Notes: generated from the sequence alone by a model not told the origin. A stretch of DNA of 64,000 nucleotides from Stutzerimonas stutzeri (GCF_018138085.1 NZ_CP073105.1:4216001-4280000); one strand, 5' to 3'; numbered from the stretch's first letter, positions 1-11,114 are shown. Made by a program: numbers and translations.

Positions 1-414
1 GGCATCCCGCGGCGGCGGAACTTCCAGCTCGGCGAGAGCCGTGACGTGATCCTCGGTAAGTTCCCAGACCTCGCCTGTATAAAGGTTGGTCTGCGGACCA
101 AGATAGCCGTCGAAGTGGCGATGCGGCGTCACCGCCGGATTGATCAGCAGCGCCTTGAGCCCGTGGCGCTCGGCGAGGTGCGTTGCATAGTATCCGCCGA
201 GGGAGCTGCCGACCAGCACGGGGCGCCCCAGTTCGACAATGGCCGCCTCGAGCTGGGCAATGGCCTGACGAGGGTGATGATGCAGGGCTGGCACTCGCAA
301 CCGGTCGATCGAGCCGATACGCTCCATTGCCGCGGTCAGCTGACTGGCCTTTTGCGATAGCGGAGAGCTGTTGAGGCCGTGCATGTAAACAATGGCGGGC
401 TGCGTACGGGTCAT
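1..414 (-). CDS. yqiA: YqiA-like esterase (alpha/beta hydrolase), 3' end outside window
   Basis: The minus-strand frame opens with ATG at 414 and runs off the left edge, so only about 138 N-terminal residues are seen. The start reads MTRTQPAIVYMHGLNSSPLS, the usual opening of YqiA/YcfP-type small esterases. The nucleophile elbow GSSLGGYYA follows at about residues 68-76, with Ser as the likely catalytic residue. Family members are cytoplasmic esterases acting on short acyl esters; the natural substrate is unknown. It lies downstream of cpdA on the same strand, as in other pseudomonads, where parE usually follows. The catalytic Asp and His would be in the missing part. Confidence 0.85.
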   Translation of the reverse strand, partial: MTRTQPAIVYMHGLNSSPLSQKASQLTAAMERIGSIDRLRVPALHHHPRQAIAQLEAAIVELGRPVLVGSSLGGYYATHLAERHGLKALLINPAVTPHRHFDGYLGPQTNLYTGEVWELTEDHVTALAELEVPPPRDA

Positions 415-559
415 GCTGGTTCGCTGAGCTGGCAAAAGACGGGAAAGGCTACTAGGCGAGATACGCAGGCTGCAAGCTGCGCCCGCCGTCCGAGCGGCGA
501 TTGGGTATCAAGCGCCCTTCGCGTGACTCGAAAAACGCTGTCCGCAGCCTGACGTAACG

Positions 560-1375
560 TCAGTAGCCCTTGACGTCGTAATTGACCTCGAAATCGACGC
601 CAACCACGCGTGAGACGCCCGTTTCGAGTGCGCCGTCGGCATGCAGCCGCAGCCAGCGATAGCCTGGCGCGCGTGTATCGACCTGGAAGTCCTCGCTGCC
701 AGGGGCGAACTGCACGCCGGTCGACGGCGTCGCCAGCAACCGAACACCGCTGCGCCAGCCGTCGAATTCCTGGTGAATGTGCCCCCAGAGCAAAGCCTTG
801 ACGCAACTGAAGCGATCGAGCACCTCGAACAGCGCTTCGCGGTTGTGCAAGCCGATGCTGTCCATCCATCGACTGTCGATGGTGACCGGGTGATGATGCA
901 GGCAAACCAGGTGCGGCCGTTCCGGCGCCTGTGCCAGAGTCCGCTCCAGCAATTCCAGCTGATCGTCACGAAGCAGCCCGAACACCGAGCCCGGCACCAG
1001 CGTGTCGAGCATCACCACGCGCCAAGCGCCCATTTCCAGCACAGGCTCCATCAGGTCGCTGTCGAGCGTGGCCTCGCGCATGGCGTCCAGCTCGTCATGA
1101 TTGCCAGGACACCAGCGCGCCGGCGCATCGATGCGCTCGGAAAGCTGGCGAAACCGCGTGTAGGAGGCAAGGGAGCCGTCCTGCGACAGGTCTCCGGTGG
1201 CCAGCACCAGATCCACGCTGGGTTGCTCGTGCAAGACCAGGTCGACGACTCGCTGCAGGCTCGCGGCAGTATCCATGCCCAGCAGTCGCCCGTCCGCCTC
1301 GGCAAACAGATGGCTGTCGGTCAGCTGTACGAGCAGCACCGAATCGTTGTTAGCAGTGAGGGGCGCAGCAGCCAA
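560..1375 (-). CDS. cpdA: 3',5'-cyclic-AMP phosphodiesterase CpdA
   Basis: Class III cyclic nucleotide phosphodiesterase of the calcineurin-like metallophosphatase superfamily; it hydrolyses cAMP to AMP and so tunes Vfr/CRP signalling. The metal-binding motifs are present in order: LTDSHLF near the N-terminus, GDLSQDGS, GNHDE, HHHPV and GHIH. I place the start at a TTG (1373-1375, protein beginning MAAAPLTANNDSVLLVQL, 271 aa) because AGGAG sits 6-7 bases upstream and the length fits the family. An in-frame ATG at 1402 would add nine Arg-rich residues and has no good ribosome site. It is third in a nudF-yqiB-cpdA-yqiA string on the minus strand. Confidence 0.92.
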   Translation of the reverse strand: MAAAPLTANNDSVLLVQLTDSHLFAEADGRLLGMDTAASLQRVVDLVLHEQPSVDLVLATGDLSQDGSLASYTRFRQLSERIDAPARWCPGNHDELDAMREATLDSDLMEPVLEMGAWRVVMLDTLVPGSVFGLLRDDQLELLERTLAQAPERPHLVCLHHHPVTIDSRWMDSIGLHNREALFEVLDRFSCVKALLWGHIHQEFDGWRSGVRLLATPSTGVQFAPGSEDFQVDTRAPGYRWLRLHADGALETGVSRVVGVDFEVNYDVKGY

Positions 1376-1543
1376 GACCCGTCTCCTTTGGCGAATTCGC
1401 AAAAGAATTATGGTGGCTCGCAGCTACAGGGGTAAACCACACGATGCGGGCATGCATCACAGACGAGCGAATCGATGCGGCGGCCGGGTTCCGGAAGCTG
1501 AACGCAGACCTCGACCTTTGGGTTGCAGAACCGATCGGCGCGC

Positions 1544-1990
1544 TTACAGAACCGGCTCGAGTTCGTGGCCACACGCCAGACAATGCCCCAGCCATTCACC
1601 GAGAAACAGGTTGAGCTGATTCTTCTCGTCGGGCTGATGCATTTGAGCGTTGGGATAGCTGTAGATGCCGCGGAAACGTCGAGCATTCTCGGCACTGATC
1701 ACTTCCGCCATGCGCGCATCATGGTAGACCCGCACGTCCATCTGCGGTACTGGAAGCCAGGGCAAGCAGTCCTGCTGGCTGATCTGCACGGTGGTGGTGT
1801 AGGGGCAGCTCTCCACGACTTTCAGCACCAGCACGCCGAGCAGTCGATCGCCCTGGCTCATGGCGATTCGGCGAATGTCCGGCTGGTTGCGCATGTCCGG
1901 CAACAGGCGCATCAGCCGCAGGTAGTTGGCCTCGCAGGCCGCCTGCAGCTCCAGCAGATCGACACGGTATCGTTCGCGCGTTCGCCTCAT
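1544..1990 (-). CDS. yqiB: DUF1249 family protein YqiB
   Basis: Conserved 148-residue protein of unknown biochemical function (DUF1249, YqiB family). The chosen start, MRRTRERYRVDLLELQAACE, overlaps the nudF stop codon by four bases (ATGA), a typical translationally coupled arrangement; an earlier in-frame start would lie inside nudF. The body contains the family-like segments EANYLRLMRLLP and RVYHDARMAEV, and the C-terminus GHCLACGHELEPVL has two Cys. Position between nudF and cpdA matches E. coli and P. aeruginosa. No membrane segment or signal peptide is seen, so it is probably cytoplasmic. Confidence 0.9.
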   Translation of the reverse strand: MRRTRERYRVDLLELQAACEANYLRLMRLLPDMRNQPDIRRIAMSQGDRLLGVLVLKVVESCPYTTTVQISQQDCLPWLPVPQMDVRVYHDARMAEVISAENARRFRGIYSYPNAQMHQPDEKNQLNLFLGEWLGHCLACGHELEPVL

Positions 1991-2604
1991 GTCCACGCCC
2001 CCCTGATCTCGTCGCGATTCAGCGCCAGCCATTGCAGCGCGATGATGCTCGCGGCGTTATCGATGCCGCCGTCGCGTACGGCCTGCAATGCCTGCTGCAA
2101 CGACCAGACGTGCACGCGAATATCCTCACCCTCTTCGTCCAGGCCGAACACGCCGCCCGCATTGGAGCTGTCGCAACGCCCCACGTAGAGGTGCACGCGC
2201 TCGGTGCTACCGCCGGGCGACGGGAAGTAGGTCGTGACCGGCCACAGCTCGCCCACTTCCAACCCGGCTTCCTCGATGGCTTCGCGCCGCGCCACCTCTT
2301 CGGGCTGCTCGTCCTTGTCGATCAGGCCGGCGACCAGTTCGATCAGCCAGGGGTTAGCCACCTTGCCGACCGCCCCGACCCGGAATTGCTCGATAAGCAC
2401 GACCTCGTCGCGGCGAGGATCGTAGGGCAACACGCAAACCGCATCGTGACGGACGAACAATTCGCGCTCGAGCTGCCGGCCCATGGCGCCACTGAACAGG
2501 CGATGTCGCAGTTGCAGACGATCCAGGCGATAGAAACCGCTGAAGCATTGCTCTCGCTCGACGATCTCGACATCATCCGGACCGGGTTTGAAGGTATCAG
2601 TCAT
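1987..2604 (-). CDS. nudF: ADP-ribose pyrophosphatase (Nudix)
   Basis: 205-residue Nudix hydrolase that cleaves ADP-ribose to AMP and ribose-5-phosphate. The Nudix box is intact: Gly of AGLIDKDE, then REAIEEAGLEV, satisfying GX5EX7REUXEEXGU. The downstream tract YFPSPGGSTERVHLYVG is characteristic of the NudF/TrgB branch. The start MTDTFKPGPDDVEIVERE agrees with family N-termini. It is the first gene of the minus-strand group and overlaps yqiB by four bases. Confidence 0.93.
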   Translation of the reverse strand: MTDTFKPGPDDVEIVEREQCFSGFYRLDRLQLRHRLFSGAMGRQLERELFVRHDAVCVLPYDPRRDEVVLIEQFRVGAVGKVANPWLIELVAGLIDKDEQPEEVARREAIEEAGLEVGELWPVTTYFPSPGGSTERVHLYVGRCDSSNAGGVFGLDEEGEDIRVHVWSLQQALQAVRDGGIDNAASIIALQWLALNRDEIRGAWT

Positions 2605-2819
2605 GAATCACTCACATATCGGTTTTGTCCGCGCCCAGGGCGCCGGAAAGGCTGTAACCGTCACGGCGTGAGCGGTTTCTCAGATGTCATCCTAGCGCGC
2701 CGTTTATTCAGGCGCAGCCTTTTGCAGACCACTCGTATCGGGAAAGATTGCCGACGCCCGGTTCGAGAACTTCGCATCCGTCAGGCACTCGAAACCGCAC
2801 CGCAGCCACCACAAGAGCC

Positions 2820-3560
2820 ATGAAATCGTCCATGTCCTTTCGCCAATCCGTCACTCTGATCACGCTCAGCCTGCTCCTCGGCGCCTGTCAGCATTTTCGC
2901 GGCGAGCCGCCGGTCGAGGTTCGCCAGGTCATCAGCGAACAGCGCCCCACCGGATGCGCCGAACAGGACGAGCACTGCCCGTTGGTCAACATCGACACCC
3001 AGCTGTTCGCCGACGAGCCTGCGCTGAACGCGCTGATCGATGCGCGGCTGCGCAAGATGACCGTGAACAGCCCAGACGCCGAAGTGCCCGCCACGCTCGA
3101 AGGCTACCAGCAGGCCTTTCTGCGCAACGCCGAACCCGGGTGGAGCAGCTATCTGCAATCGAAGCTGATCGATCAGCATGGTTCGCTGCTGGTGATCGAG
3201 CTGTCCAGTTACCTCTACACCGGCGGCGCGCATGGCATGCCGGGGCGCGGCTTCATCAACTATGACCGAGAGCAGGACCGCGAGCTAGGGCTCGCCGACG
3301 TACTGCTGCCCGGCAAGGAGGGCGCCTTCTGGCGCGCGACTGCCAAGGCGCATCAGCGTTGGCTGCTGGCGAACCAGCAGGACGCCGAGTTCTCCCGGCA
3401 GTGGCCTTTTGTGCGTACCGCCAACGTCGCACTGCTACGCGACAAGGTGCTGCTCAAATATGACGTCTACAGCATCGCGCCTTATTCGAGCGGCCATCCC
3501 GAGCTGGAAATCCCCTACACGGAACTGCGCGCTATTGTGAAACCGGAGTACCTGCCGTAG
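2820..3560 (+). CDS. Outer-membrane-type lipoprotein with RsiV-like (DUF3298) domain
   Basis: 246-residue predicted lipoprotein. The start MKSSMSFRQSVTLITLSLLLGAC gives a short positive N-region, a hydrophobic core and a lipobox LLGAC, with the lipidated Cys at about residue 23. The mature part contains LYTGGAHGMPGRGFINYD, typical of the DUF4163/DUF3298 (RsiV-like) fold, and ends SGHPELEIPYTELRAIVKPEYLP. Members sit in the envelope; the molecular role is not established. A Met five codons downstream could also serve as start. It is transcribed toward cytX, and the two coding regions overlap tail-to-tail by 29 bases. Confidence 0.85.
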   Translation: MKSSMSFRQSVTLITLSLLLGACQHFRGEPPVEVRQVISEQRPTGCAEQDEHCPLVNIDTQLFADEPALNALIDARLRKMTVNSPDAEVPATLEGYQQAFLRNAEPGWSSYLQSKLIDQHGSLLVIELSSYLYTGGAHGMPGRGFINYDREQDRELGLADVLLPGKEGAFWRATAKAHQRWLLANQQDAEFSRQWPFVRTANVALLRDKVLLKYDVYSIAPYSSGHPELEIPYTELRAIVKPEYLP

Positions 3561-4839
3561 CGCGACCGAGACGACTCAACAGCAGCAGAAGCCCGCCGGA
3601 CAAAAGCAGGGCCGGCAGGCTCGCACCGATTTCCGGCCAGGCGCTGGCCAGCACGTGGTAGGCGATCACGCCACAACCCCAGGCGAGCAGCGTATCCCAG
3701 CGCAAGGCCATGACCGCGACCTGCGACTGGCCCCGCTGGCGAAGCAGGTAATGGTCGACCAGCACCACCCCGAACAGCGGCGCGAACACCGAGCCGATCA
3801 GCAGCAGGAAGTTCTGGTATTCGGCCAACGGCGCGAGCCAGGCGATGAAGGTGCAGAGCACACCGATGGCGAGCGCCAGACACTCGACACCGACAGGCAG
3901 CAATACACCAACCGAAACCGCCGCAGAATGGATATCGGCGAAGGCGTTTTCCGTTTCGTCGAGCAGAATCAACAACAGCGGGATACCCAAGCCGGCCCCA
4001 GCCAACGCCAGCAACAGCGCATTGACCTCGCCGCTGTCGGCGAATGCCAGGGTGTAGGCAACGCCCAGGCCCATCAGCCAGACGTTGCCGATGAAAAAGC
4101 CCAGCACCGTGCCGCCGAAGACCCGCCGCGCCGCCTTGCCGTAACGCGAATAGTCGGCGATCAGCGGCAGCCACGACAGCGGCATGGCGATGGCGATATC
4201 GAAGCCCAGTGCAAAGGGTAGCGAACCATCGCCCTGACGCGCCCAGAGGGCCGCGAGATCGGCCTTGGCAAAAAGATTCCAGGTCAGCCAGAGGCAGGCA
4301 CCCAGAAGCAACCAGATGCCCCATCTGCGCAGGATCCGGCGGACGAAGGTCAGCGGACCGGCAATCGCCAGCAGGGTGGCCAGCGCACCGAAGACCAGCG
4401 TCCAGAGCACCGGACTGACCAGCCCGCTATGCTCGCCGAACGCCCGTGTCGCCAGCAGACTCGCGGCGTCGCGCATGACGATGATTTCGAACGCGCCCCA
4501 GCCGACCAGCTGCGCCAGGTTGAGCAGCGCCGGCACGATTGCGCCGCGCTGACCAAGCGTGCGCTTCAGATTGGCCATAGATGACAGTCCGGTATCACTG
4601 CCGATCACCGCGACGGCCCCGAGCAGCAGGACACCGACCGCAGTGCCGCTGACGATGGCGAGCAACGCGCCGCTCATACCCAGCCCCGGCGCCAGCAAGG
4701 CACCGAGCTGCAGCACCATCAGGCCCACGCCAAGGGAAAACCACAGGGAAAACAGATCGCGCCCGCCGAACACACGGTGTTCAGAGGGGATGCGCTGATG
4801 CGGAGAGTAGCGGCCTGGAATGTTCACGTTTTGTCTCAA
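3532..4839 (-). CDS. cytX: NCS1 permease, probable hydroxymethylpyrimidine transporter CytX
   Basis: 435-residue polytopic membrane protein of the NCS1 (purine-cytosine permease) family, with about 12 hydrophobic segments starting at FSLWFSLGVGLMVLQLGALLAPGL. Family features include the Gly/Ala-rich TM1 and LNLAQLVGWGAFEIIVMRDAA in TM3. CytX-type members import the thiamin precursor hydroxymethylpyrimidine, and the gene lies downstream of thiC on the same strand, which supports a thiamin-salvage role. The substrate is inferred from context, not from a residue signature. Unlike many cytX genes I see no TPP riboswitch directly upstream; a ~560-bp repeat array separates it from thiC. Its stop codon lies inside the oppositely oriented lipoprotein gene. 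Confidence 0.83.
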   Translation of the reverse strand: MRQNVNIPGRYSPHQRIPSEHRVFGGRDLFSLWFSLGVGLMVLQLGALLAPGLGMSGALLAIVSGTAVGVLLLGAVAVIGSDTGLSSMANLKRTLGQRGAIVPALLNLAQLVGWGAFEIIVMRDAASLLATRAFGEHSGLVSPVLWTLVFGALATLLAIAGPLTFVRRILRRWGIWLLLGACLWLTWNLFAKADLAALWARQGDGSLPFALGFDIAIAMPLSWLPLIADYSRYGKAARRVFGGTVLGFFIGNVWLMGLGVAYTLAFADSGEVNALLLALAGAGLGIPLLLILLDETENAFADIHSAAVSVGVLLPVGVECLALAIGVLCTFIAWLAPLAEYQNFLLLIGSVFAPLFGVVLVDHYLLRQRGQSQVAVMALRWDTLLAWGCGVIAYHVLASAWPEIGASLPALLLSGGLLLLLSRLGRATAGTPVSQ

Positions 4840-4885
4840 AGAATTGTTGTGGAAAACCGGCCCAGCCGGGTGTGTTTTGCTGCGT

Positions 4886-5440
4886 AGGCGGATCGCGCTT
4901 TATCGAACCACCGAACAGCGGCGTCACGCGGTGGATGTAAAAAGCGACATCCACGCTACGAAACTGCAGATACCACTGGAGCGTCGAGGAGCTCGCGGTC
5001 GAGACCGCTCCCACACTGCGGGGCTGGGTGGATCACGTTCATCGATCCACCGATCAGCTGCGTCGCCCAGTGGATGTGAAAAGCGACATCCACCCTACGA
5101 AACTGCAGACGCCCCTGGGGCGTCGAGAAGCTCGCGGTCGAGACCGCTCCCACACTGCGGGGCTGGGTGGATCACGTTCATCGATCCACCGATCAGCGGC
5201 GTCGCCCGGTGGATATGAAAAGCGACATCCACCCTACGAAACTGCAGATACCACTGGAGCGTCGAGAAGCTCGCGGTCGAGACCGCTCCTACACTTCGGG
5301 ATTGGGTGGATCACGTTTCATCAATCCACCGAACAGCGGCGTCGCCCGGTGGATATGAAAAGCGACATCCACGCTACGAAACTGCAGATGCCCCTGGCGT
5401 CGAGAAGCTCGCGGTCGAGACCGCTCCTACATCAGGGGCT
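4886..5440. repeat. Array of four ~139-bp tandem repeats
   Basis: This fills most of the 670-bp gene-free stretch between cytX and thiC. Units run at about 4886-5025, 5026-5164, 5165-5303 and 5304-5440, and differ at a modest number of positions. Each unit contains a dyad GTGGATCAC...GATCCACC, a second dyad GTGGATgtgaaaagcgaCATCCAC, the tract CTACGAAACTGCAGA, and a REP-like segment GCTCGCGGTCGAGACCGCTCC. Stop codons in all frames and the strong internal dyads argue against coding. A diverged partial copy lies at 63809-63905. Confidence 0.9.
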
Positions 5441-5508
5441 GGCGACGTGATCCCGCAGTATCCGGATCACGGAGCTCGTCCAGCCTCCCGCCTCCAGCGC
5501 ATTTATCG
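5441..5508. repeat. AGCCT-type intergenic repeat next to the thiC stop codon
   Basis: Just beyond the tandem array the sequence reads CTCGTCCAGCCTCCCGCCTCC and runs straight into the thiC stop codon. It belongs to the same family of short degenerate GGCTGGA/AGCCT repeats seen after the PA5006-like gene, ilvE, bioB and the last partial gene of this window. No promoter or terminator is evident in it. Confidence 0.5.
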
Positions 5509-7599
<2,091 letters not shown>

Positions 7600-7773
7600 G
7601 GATCGAGTGTAATCAAGTGTTCGGTGGAAAGCCACGCCGAGCCGGAGACGCGCGACCGTCGGGTCACGTTTGCGATCTGCCACCCGGCCGCTTCAAGGCG
7701 CCGCCAAGCACCTTGACCGCTCGCCTGGCGGCGCATAGCCTTGCCCATCACTTCGCTTCAAGGAAAGACGCAC

Positions 7774-9231
7774 ATGCTGCGCAGACTCACGCTGGCACTC
7801 GCTGTGACGGCCGCCTCGTCGGGGCTGGCATGGGCCGATACCGCACCCTCGCTTTCCAGCCGCACCGACCTGATCAGCGTCTACCGACAGGCAGTGGAAA
7901 ATAACGCCGATCTCGCAGCCGCCAGGGCCCAGTACCAGGCGACTCAGGAGATCGTGCCCCAGGCGCGCGCCGGATTGCTGCCCAATCTGAGCGCGGGCGC
8001 CGAGACCAGCCAAACCCGTACCGATGTCGACACCAGCGCCGGTTCGAGATCGCTGTCGCGTAGCGGCACGGTCTACCAGGCGACGCTGAGCCAACCGATC
8101 TTTCGTGCCGATCGCTGGTTCCAGCTGCAGGCGGCCGAAGCCATCAGCGAGCAGGCGGCGCTCGAGTATTCCATCGCCGAGCAGGACCTGATCCGCCAGA
8201 CGGCACAGGCCTATTTCGCCGTGCTGCGCGCGCAAGACAACCTGGCCGCCGCCAAGGCCGAGGAGTCAGCCTTCAAGCGGCAGCTCGATCAAGCCGATGA
8301 ACGTTTCGATGTAGGCCTGTCCGATCGCACCGATGTACTTGAGGCTCAAGCCGGTTTCGATACGGCTCGCGCCAACCGCATGATCGCGAAGCGCCAGGTC
8401 GATGACGCGTTTCAGGCCCTGTTCACGCTGACCAATCGTGAATATCTGGCCCTGGAAGGTATCGAGCACAGCCTGCCCGTGCTGCCGCCCGTGCCGAACG
8501 ATGCGAGCGCCTGGGTTAACACCGCAGCGCAGCAGAATCTTAATCTGCAGGCGGTTGACCAGGCAGTCGTCGCCGCCGAGGAAACATTGCGCCAGCGTCG
8601 TGCCGGCCACGCGCCGACAGTCGACGCAGTCGCGCGCTACAGCAAGGGCGACAACGACAGCCTGGGCTTTTCCAATACCGGATCCATGGACATCCCGGGG
8701 TTCGATCTGCCGCGCTACAACGGCGATGTCGAGCAGAGCAGCATTGGCCTGCAACTGAACATTCCCTTGTATAGCGGCGGGCTGACGACCTCCCAGAGCC
8801 GCGAAGCCTTCTACCAGCTGACCCAGACCGAGCAGCAGCGCGAAAGCCTGCGCCGTCAGGTGGTCGAGTCCACCCGCAACCTGCATCGCGCGGTCAATAC
8901 CGATGTCGAGCAGGTGCAGGCGCGCCGGCAGTCGATTGTGTCCAACCAGAGCGCACTGGAAGCCACCGACATCGGTTACCAAGTGGGCACGCGCAATATC
9001 GTCGACGTGCTCGACGCCCAGCGCCGGCTGTTCGCCGCAGTGCGTGACTACAACAACGCGCGCTACGACTACATCCTCGACAACCTGCGTTTGAAGCAAG
9101 CCGCTGGCACGCTCAATCCGGGCGACCTCGAAGATCTGCAACGCTTCCTAAAGGCGGACTACGACCCGGACAGCGACTTCCTGCCGCCGGACCTGTCGGA
9201 GAATCTTGGCCGACCGGTGCGGGTCGAGTAA
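7774..9231 (+). CDS. TolC family outer membrane efflux channel
   Basis: 485-residue outer membrane protein of the TolC/OEP family, which forms the trimeric exit duct for tripartite efflux pumps and type I secretion. The start MLRRLTLALAVTAASSGLAWA is a signal peptide with a cleavage site near residue 22, preceded by AAGGAAAGACGCAC. The two OEP repeats are visible (VYRQAVENNADLAAARAQYQ and WVNTAAQQNLNLQAVDQAV), with GTRNIVDVLDAQRRLFAAVRDY near the C-terminus. It stands alone without a membrane-fusion or inner-membrane partner. Position next to thiC and waaA matches the tolC homologue of P. aeruginosa (PA4974). Confidence 0.9.
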   Translation: MLRRLTLALAVTAASSGLAWADTAPSLSSRTDLISVYRQAVENNADLAAARAQYQATQEIVPQARAGLLPNLSAGAETSQTRTDVDTSAGSRSLSRSGTVYQATLSQPIFRADRWFQLQAAEAISEQAALEYSIAEQDLIRQTAQAYFAVLRAQDNLAAAKAEESAFKRQLDQADERFDVGLSDRTDVLEAQAGFDTARANRMIAKRQVDDAFQALFTLTNREYLALEGIEHSLPVLPPVPNDASAWVNTAAQQNLNLQAVDQAVVAAEETLRQRRAGHAPTVDAVARYSKGDNDSLGFSNTGSMDIPGFDLPRYNGDVEQSSIGLQLNIPLYSGGLTTSQSREAFYQLTQTEQQRESLRRQVVESTRNLHRAVNTDVEQVQARRQSIVSNQSALEATDIGYQVGTRNIVDVLDAQRRLFAAVRDYNNARYDYILDNLRLKQAAGTLNPGDLEDLQRFLKADYDPDSDFLPPDLSENLGRPVRVE

Positions 9232-9262
9232 TCAGGCCAGACACTTGGCCGTTCGCGCAGTC

Positions 9263-9280
9263 ACGCACCTTCAGGTGCGT
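9263..9280. terminator. Hairpin between convergent tolC and waaA
   Basis: Perfect inverted repeat ACGCACCT-TC-AGGTGCGT lies 32 bases after the TolC stop codon in the 111-bp gap before the waaA stop. It could end transcription from either side, but there is no T tract, so an intrinsic terminator is uncertain. Confidence 0.35.
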
Positions 9281-9342
9281 CATCCGCATCGCTTGACAGT
9301 CGCGGCCGCCATCATCGAGCGGCCTGCGTCTCGGGCGGAGAG

Positions 9343-10617
9343 CTAACGTCGTTCCAGTAGACGTTCCAGCTCCGCCAGCAGGCGTCCCAGCGCGCCCTGA
9401 TTGTTCTTTAGCACGCGGTAGCCTGCACGCCTCGCCTGCTCCGCCTTGGCAGCGTCGCGCCAAAACTCCATGACGGCCACCGCCAGCTCGGGAGCGCTGT
9501 CGAGCTCAACGAGCGCTCCGGCTTCGCGCAGTTGCGCTGCAATATCGAGAAAGTTGAACAGATGCGGGCCGGTCAACACCGGCTTGCCCAGGGCTGCGGG
9601 CTCGAGCAGGTTATGTCCCCCGGTCGGCACCAGGCTGCCGCCCACAAATGCCACATCGGCCAGTGCGAAGAGAAACAGCAGTTCGCCCATGGTGTCGCCG
9701 AGCACCACTTGCGTCGATGCCTGGGGCGGCTCGCCAAGCGAGCGCCGAACCGTGGAGAAACCTTGCTTGCGACAGAGTTCGTGAACCGAACCAAAGCGCT
9801 CCGGATGACGCGGCACCAGGATCAGCAGGGCGTCAGGTCGCTCCGCCAGCAACTGGCGATGCGCAGCCAGCAGGATTTCGTCTTCGCCGGTGTGGGTGCT
9901 CGCGCCGATCCATATCGGCCGCTCCGTTGCACCCCATTGTTGACGAAGCTGTTCGGCACGCCCGAGCAGCGAGGGGTCGACGTTCAGATCGAATTTGATC
10001 GAACCGGTTACCCTGACTGCACTGTCGCGCGCGCCAAGTTGCCGGAAACGCTCGGCTTCGGCTTCGGTTTGTGCGGCGATCAGACTCAACTCGGTCAGCA
10101 TCGGTGCGGTCAGCCGGGAGAAGCGCGCATAGCCGCGCGCCGATCGCTCGGACAGCCGCGCATTGGCCAGTGCCACCGGAATGCCACGACGCGCACATTG
10201 ATGGATGTGGTTGGGCCAGAGCTCGGTTTCCATCACCACGGCCAGCTTCGGCTGCAGTCGATCAAGAAAACGTGCCGCCGCGCATGGCAGATCGTAGGGC
10301 AGATAGCAGTGCTGCACGCTGTCGCCGAACAAGGCCCTAATACGTTCGGAGCCGGTTGGCGTCATGCAGGTGATGGTAATCGGCAACTGCGGGTAACGTG
10401 CCTGCAACGCACGCACCATCGGCGCGGCAGCAATGCTCTCGCCGACCGAGACCGCATGAACCCAGATACCGCCGGGTTGAAATACCGGCATGCCAACGGC
10501 AAAACGTTCACCGATGCGTTTTGCATAGGCCGGTGCTCGACGGGCACGCCAGAACAGTCGAATCACCACGAGGGGCAAGGCGAGATGGAACAGCACAGTG
10601 TAAAGGGTACGATTCAT
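9343..10617 (-). CDS. waaA: 3-deoxy-D-manno-octulosonic acid (Kdo) transferase WaaA
   Basis: Inner-membrane-associated GT30 glycosyltransferase that adds Kdo residues from CMP-Kdo to lipid IVA. The 424-residue protein begins MNRTLYTVLFHLALPLVVIRLF, an N-terminal membrane anchor. Donor- and acceptor-site signatures follow: IWVHAVSVGE, TCMTPTGSERI, METELWPN, and GGHNLLEPAALGKPVLTGPH in the second Rossmann half. The in-frame extension upstream to 10704 has no family similarity, so the internal ATG at 10617 is preferred. It is divergent from the SMR gene. Confidence 0.95.
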   Translation of the reverse strand: MNRTLYTVLFHLALPLVVIRLFWRARRAPAYAKRIGERFAVGMPVFQPGGIWVHAVSVGESIAAAPMVRALQARYPQLPITITCMTPTGSERIRALFGDSVQHCYLPYDLPCAAARFLDRLQPKLAVVMETELWPNHIHQCARRGIPVALANARLSERSARGYARFSRLTAPMLTELSLIAAQTEAEAERFRQLGARDSAVRVTGSIKFDLNVDPSLLGRAEQLRQQWGATERPIWIGASTHTGEDEILLAAHRQLLAERPDALLILVPRHPERFGSVHELCRKQGFSTVRRSLGEPPQASTQVVLGDTMGELLFLFALADVAFVGGSLVPTGGHNLLEPAALGKPVLTGPHLFNFLDIAAQLREAGALVELDSAPELAVAVMEFWRDAAKAEQARRAGYRVLKNNQGALGRLLAELERLLERR

Positions 10618-10762
10618 GGGCGCGGAGCTTAGCAAAGGCCTCGATGAAACGGCCACCACGAGGCCCTCACCGAAAACGCACCAGCAAGCCGAACTTGCGT
10701 GCACAGGCGCAGCCGAATGAAGCGCAGCGCGAATCGATCGCCCTGCTTGTACCGGAGGGCGT

Positions 10763-11095
10763 ATGACTGGCTATCTGTATCTCGCTATCGCAATTACGGC
10801 CGAGGTGATCGCAACGACCTCGATGAAAGCCCTCGACGGTTTCAGTCGGCCATTACCGCTGTTACTGGTCGTCGCTGGCTACAGCCTGTCCTTCTGGATG
10901 CTCAGCCTGGTGGTCAAAACCATCCCGGTGGGCATCGCCTATGCCATCTGGGCAGGCCTCGGCATCGTGCTTGTGAGCGTCGCGGCCGCGGCGATCTATC
11001 AGCAGAAGCTCGACCTGCCGGCCGTTCTCGGCATGGTCCTGATCGTCGCGGGCGTGGTGGTGATCCAGCTGTTTTCTAGCAGCACGGGCCACTGA
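10763..11095 (+). CDS. Small multidrug resistance (SMR) family transporter
   Basis: 110-residue protein with four transmembrane helices, the size of EmrE. The membrane-embedded Glu essential for cation/proton antiport is at residue 14 (AITAEVIATTSMKAL), and the TM3 signature GIAYAIWAGLGIVLVS is present. SMR proteins act as antiparallel dimers exporting quaternary cations or guanidinium-type compounds; the substrate is not predictable here. A GGAGGG ribosome site precedes the ATG. In P. aeruginosa the corresponding gene is PA4990, also next to the FAD oxidoreductase that follows. Confidence 0.9.
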   Translation: MTGYLYLAIAITAEVIATTSMKALDGFSRPLPLLLVVAGYSLSFWMLSLVVKTIPVGIAYAIWAGLGIVLVSVAAAAIYQQKLDLPAVLGMVLIVAGVVVIQLFSSSTGH

Positions 11096-11114
11096 GGCTG
11101 CCACCGGGCGTCAA

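Noticed and set aside
1408..1543. Cys-rich minus-strand stretch between yqiB and cpdA (CNPKVEVC...CDACPHRV...CSC)
   Set aside because: It looks like a small metal-binding protein, but no ATG, GTG or TTG start with a ribosome site lies in frame after the yqiB stop. Chance cannot be excluded.
4887..5450. Short open frames (MDHVHRSTDQ..., 60-140 residues) within the tandem repeats
   Set aside because: They arise from the repeated DNA itself, differ in frame and are interrupted; no coding signature.
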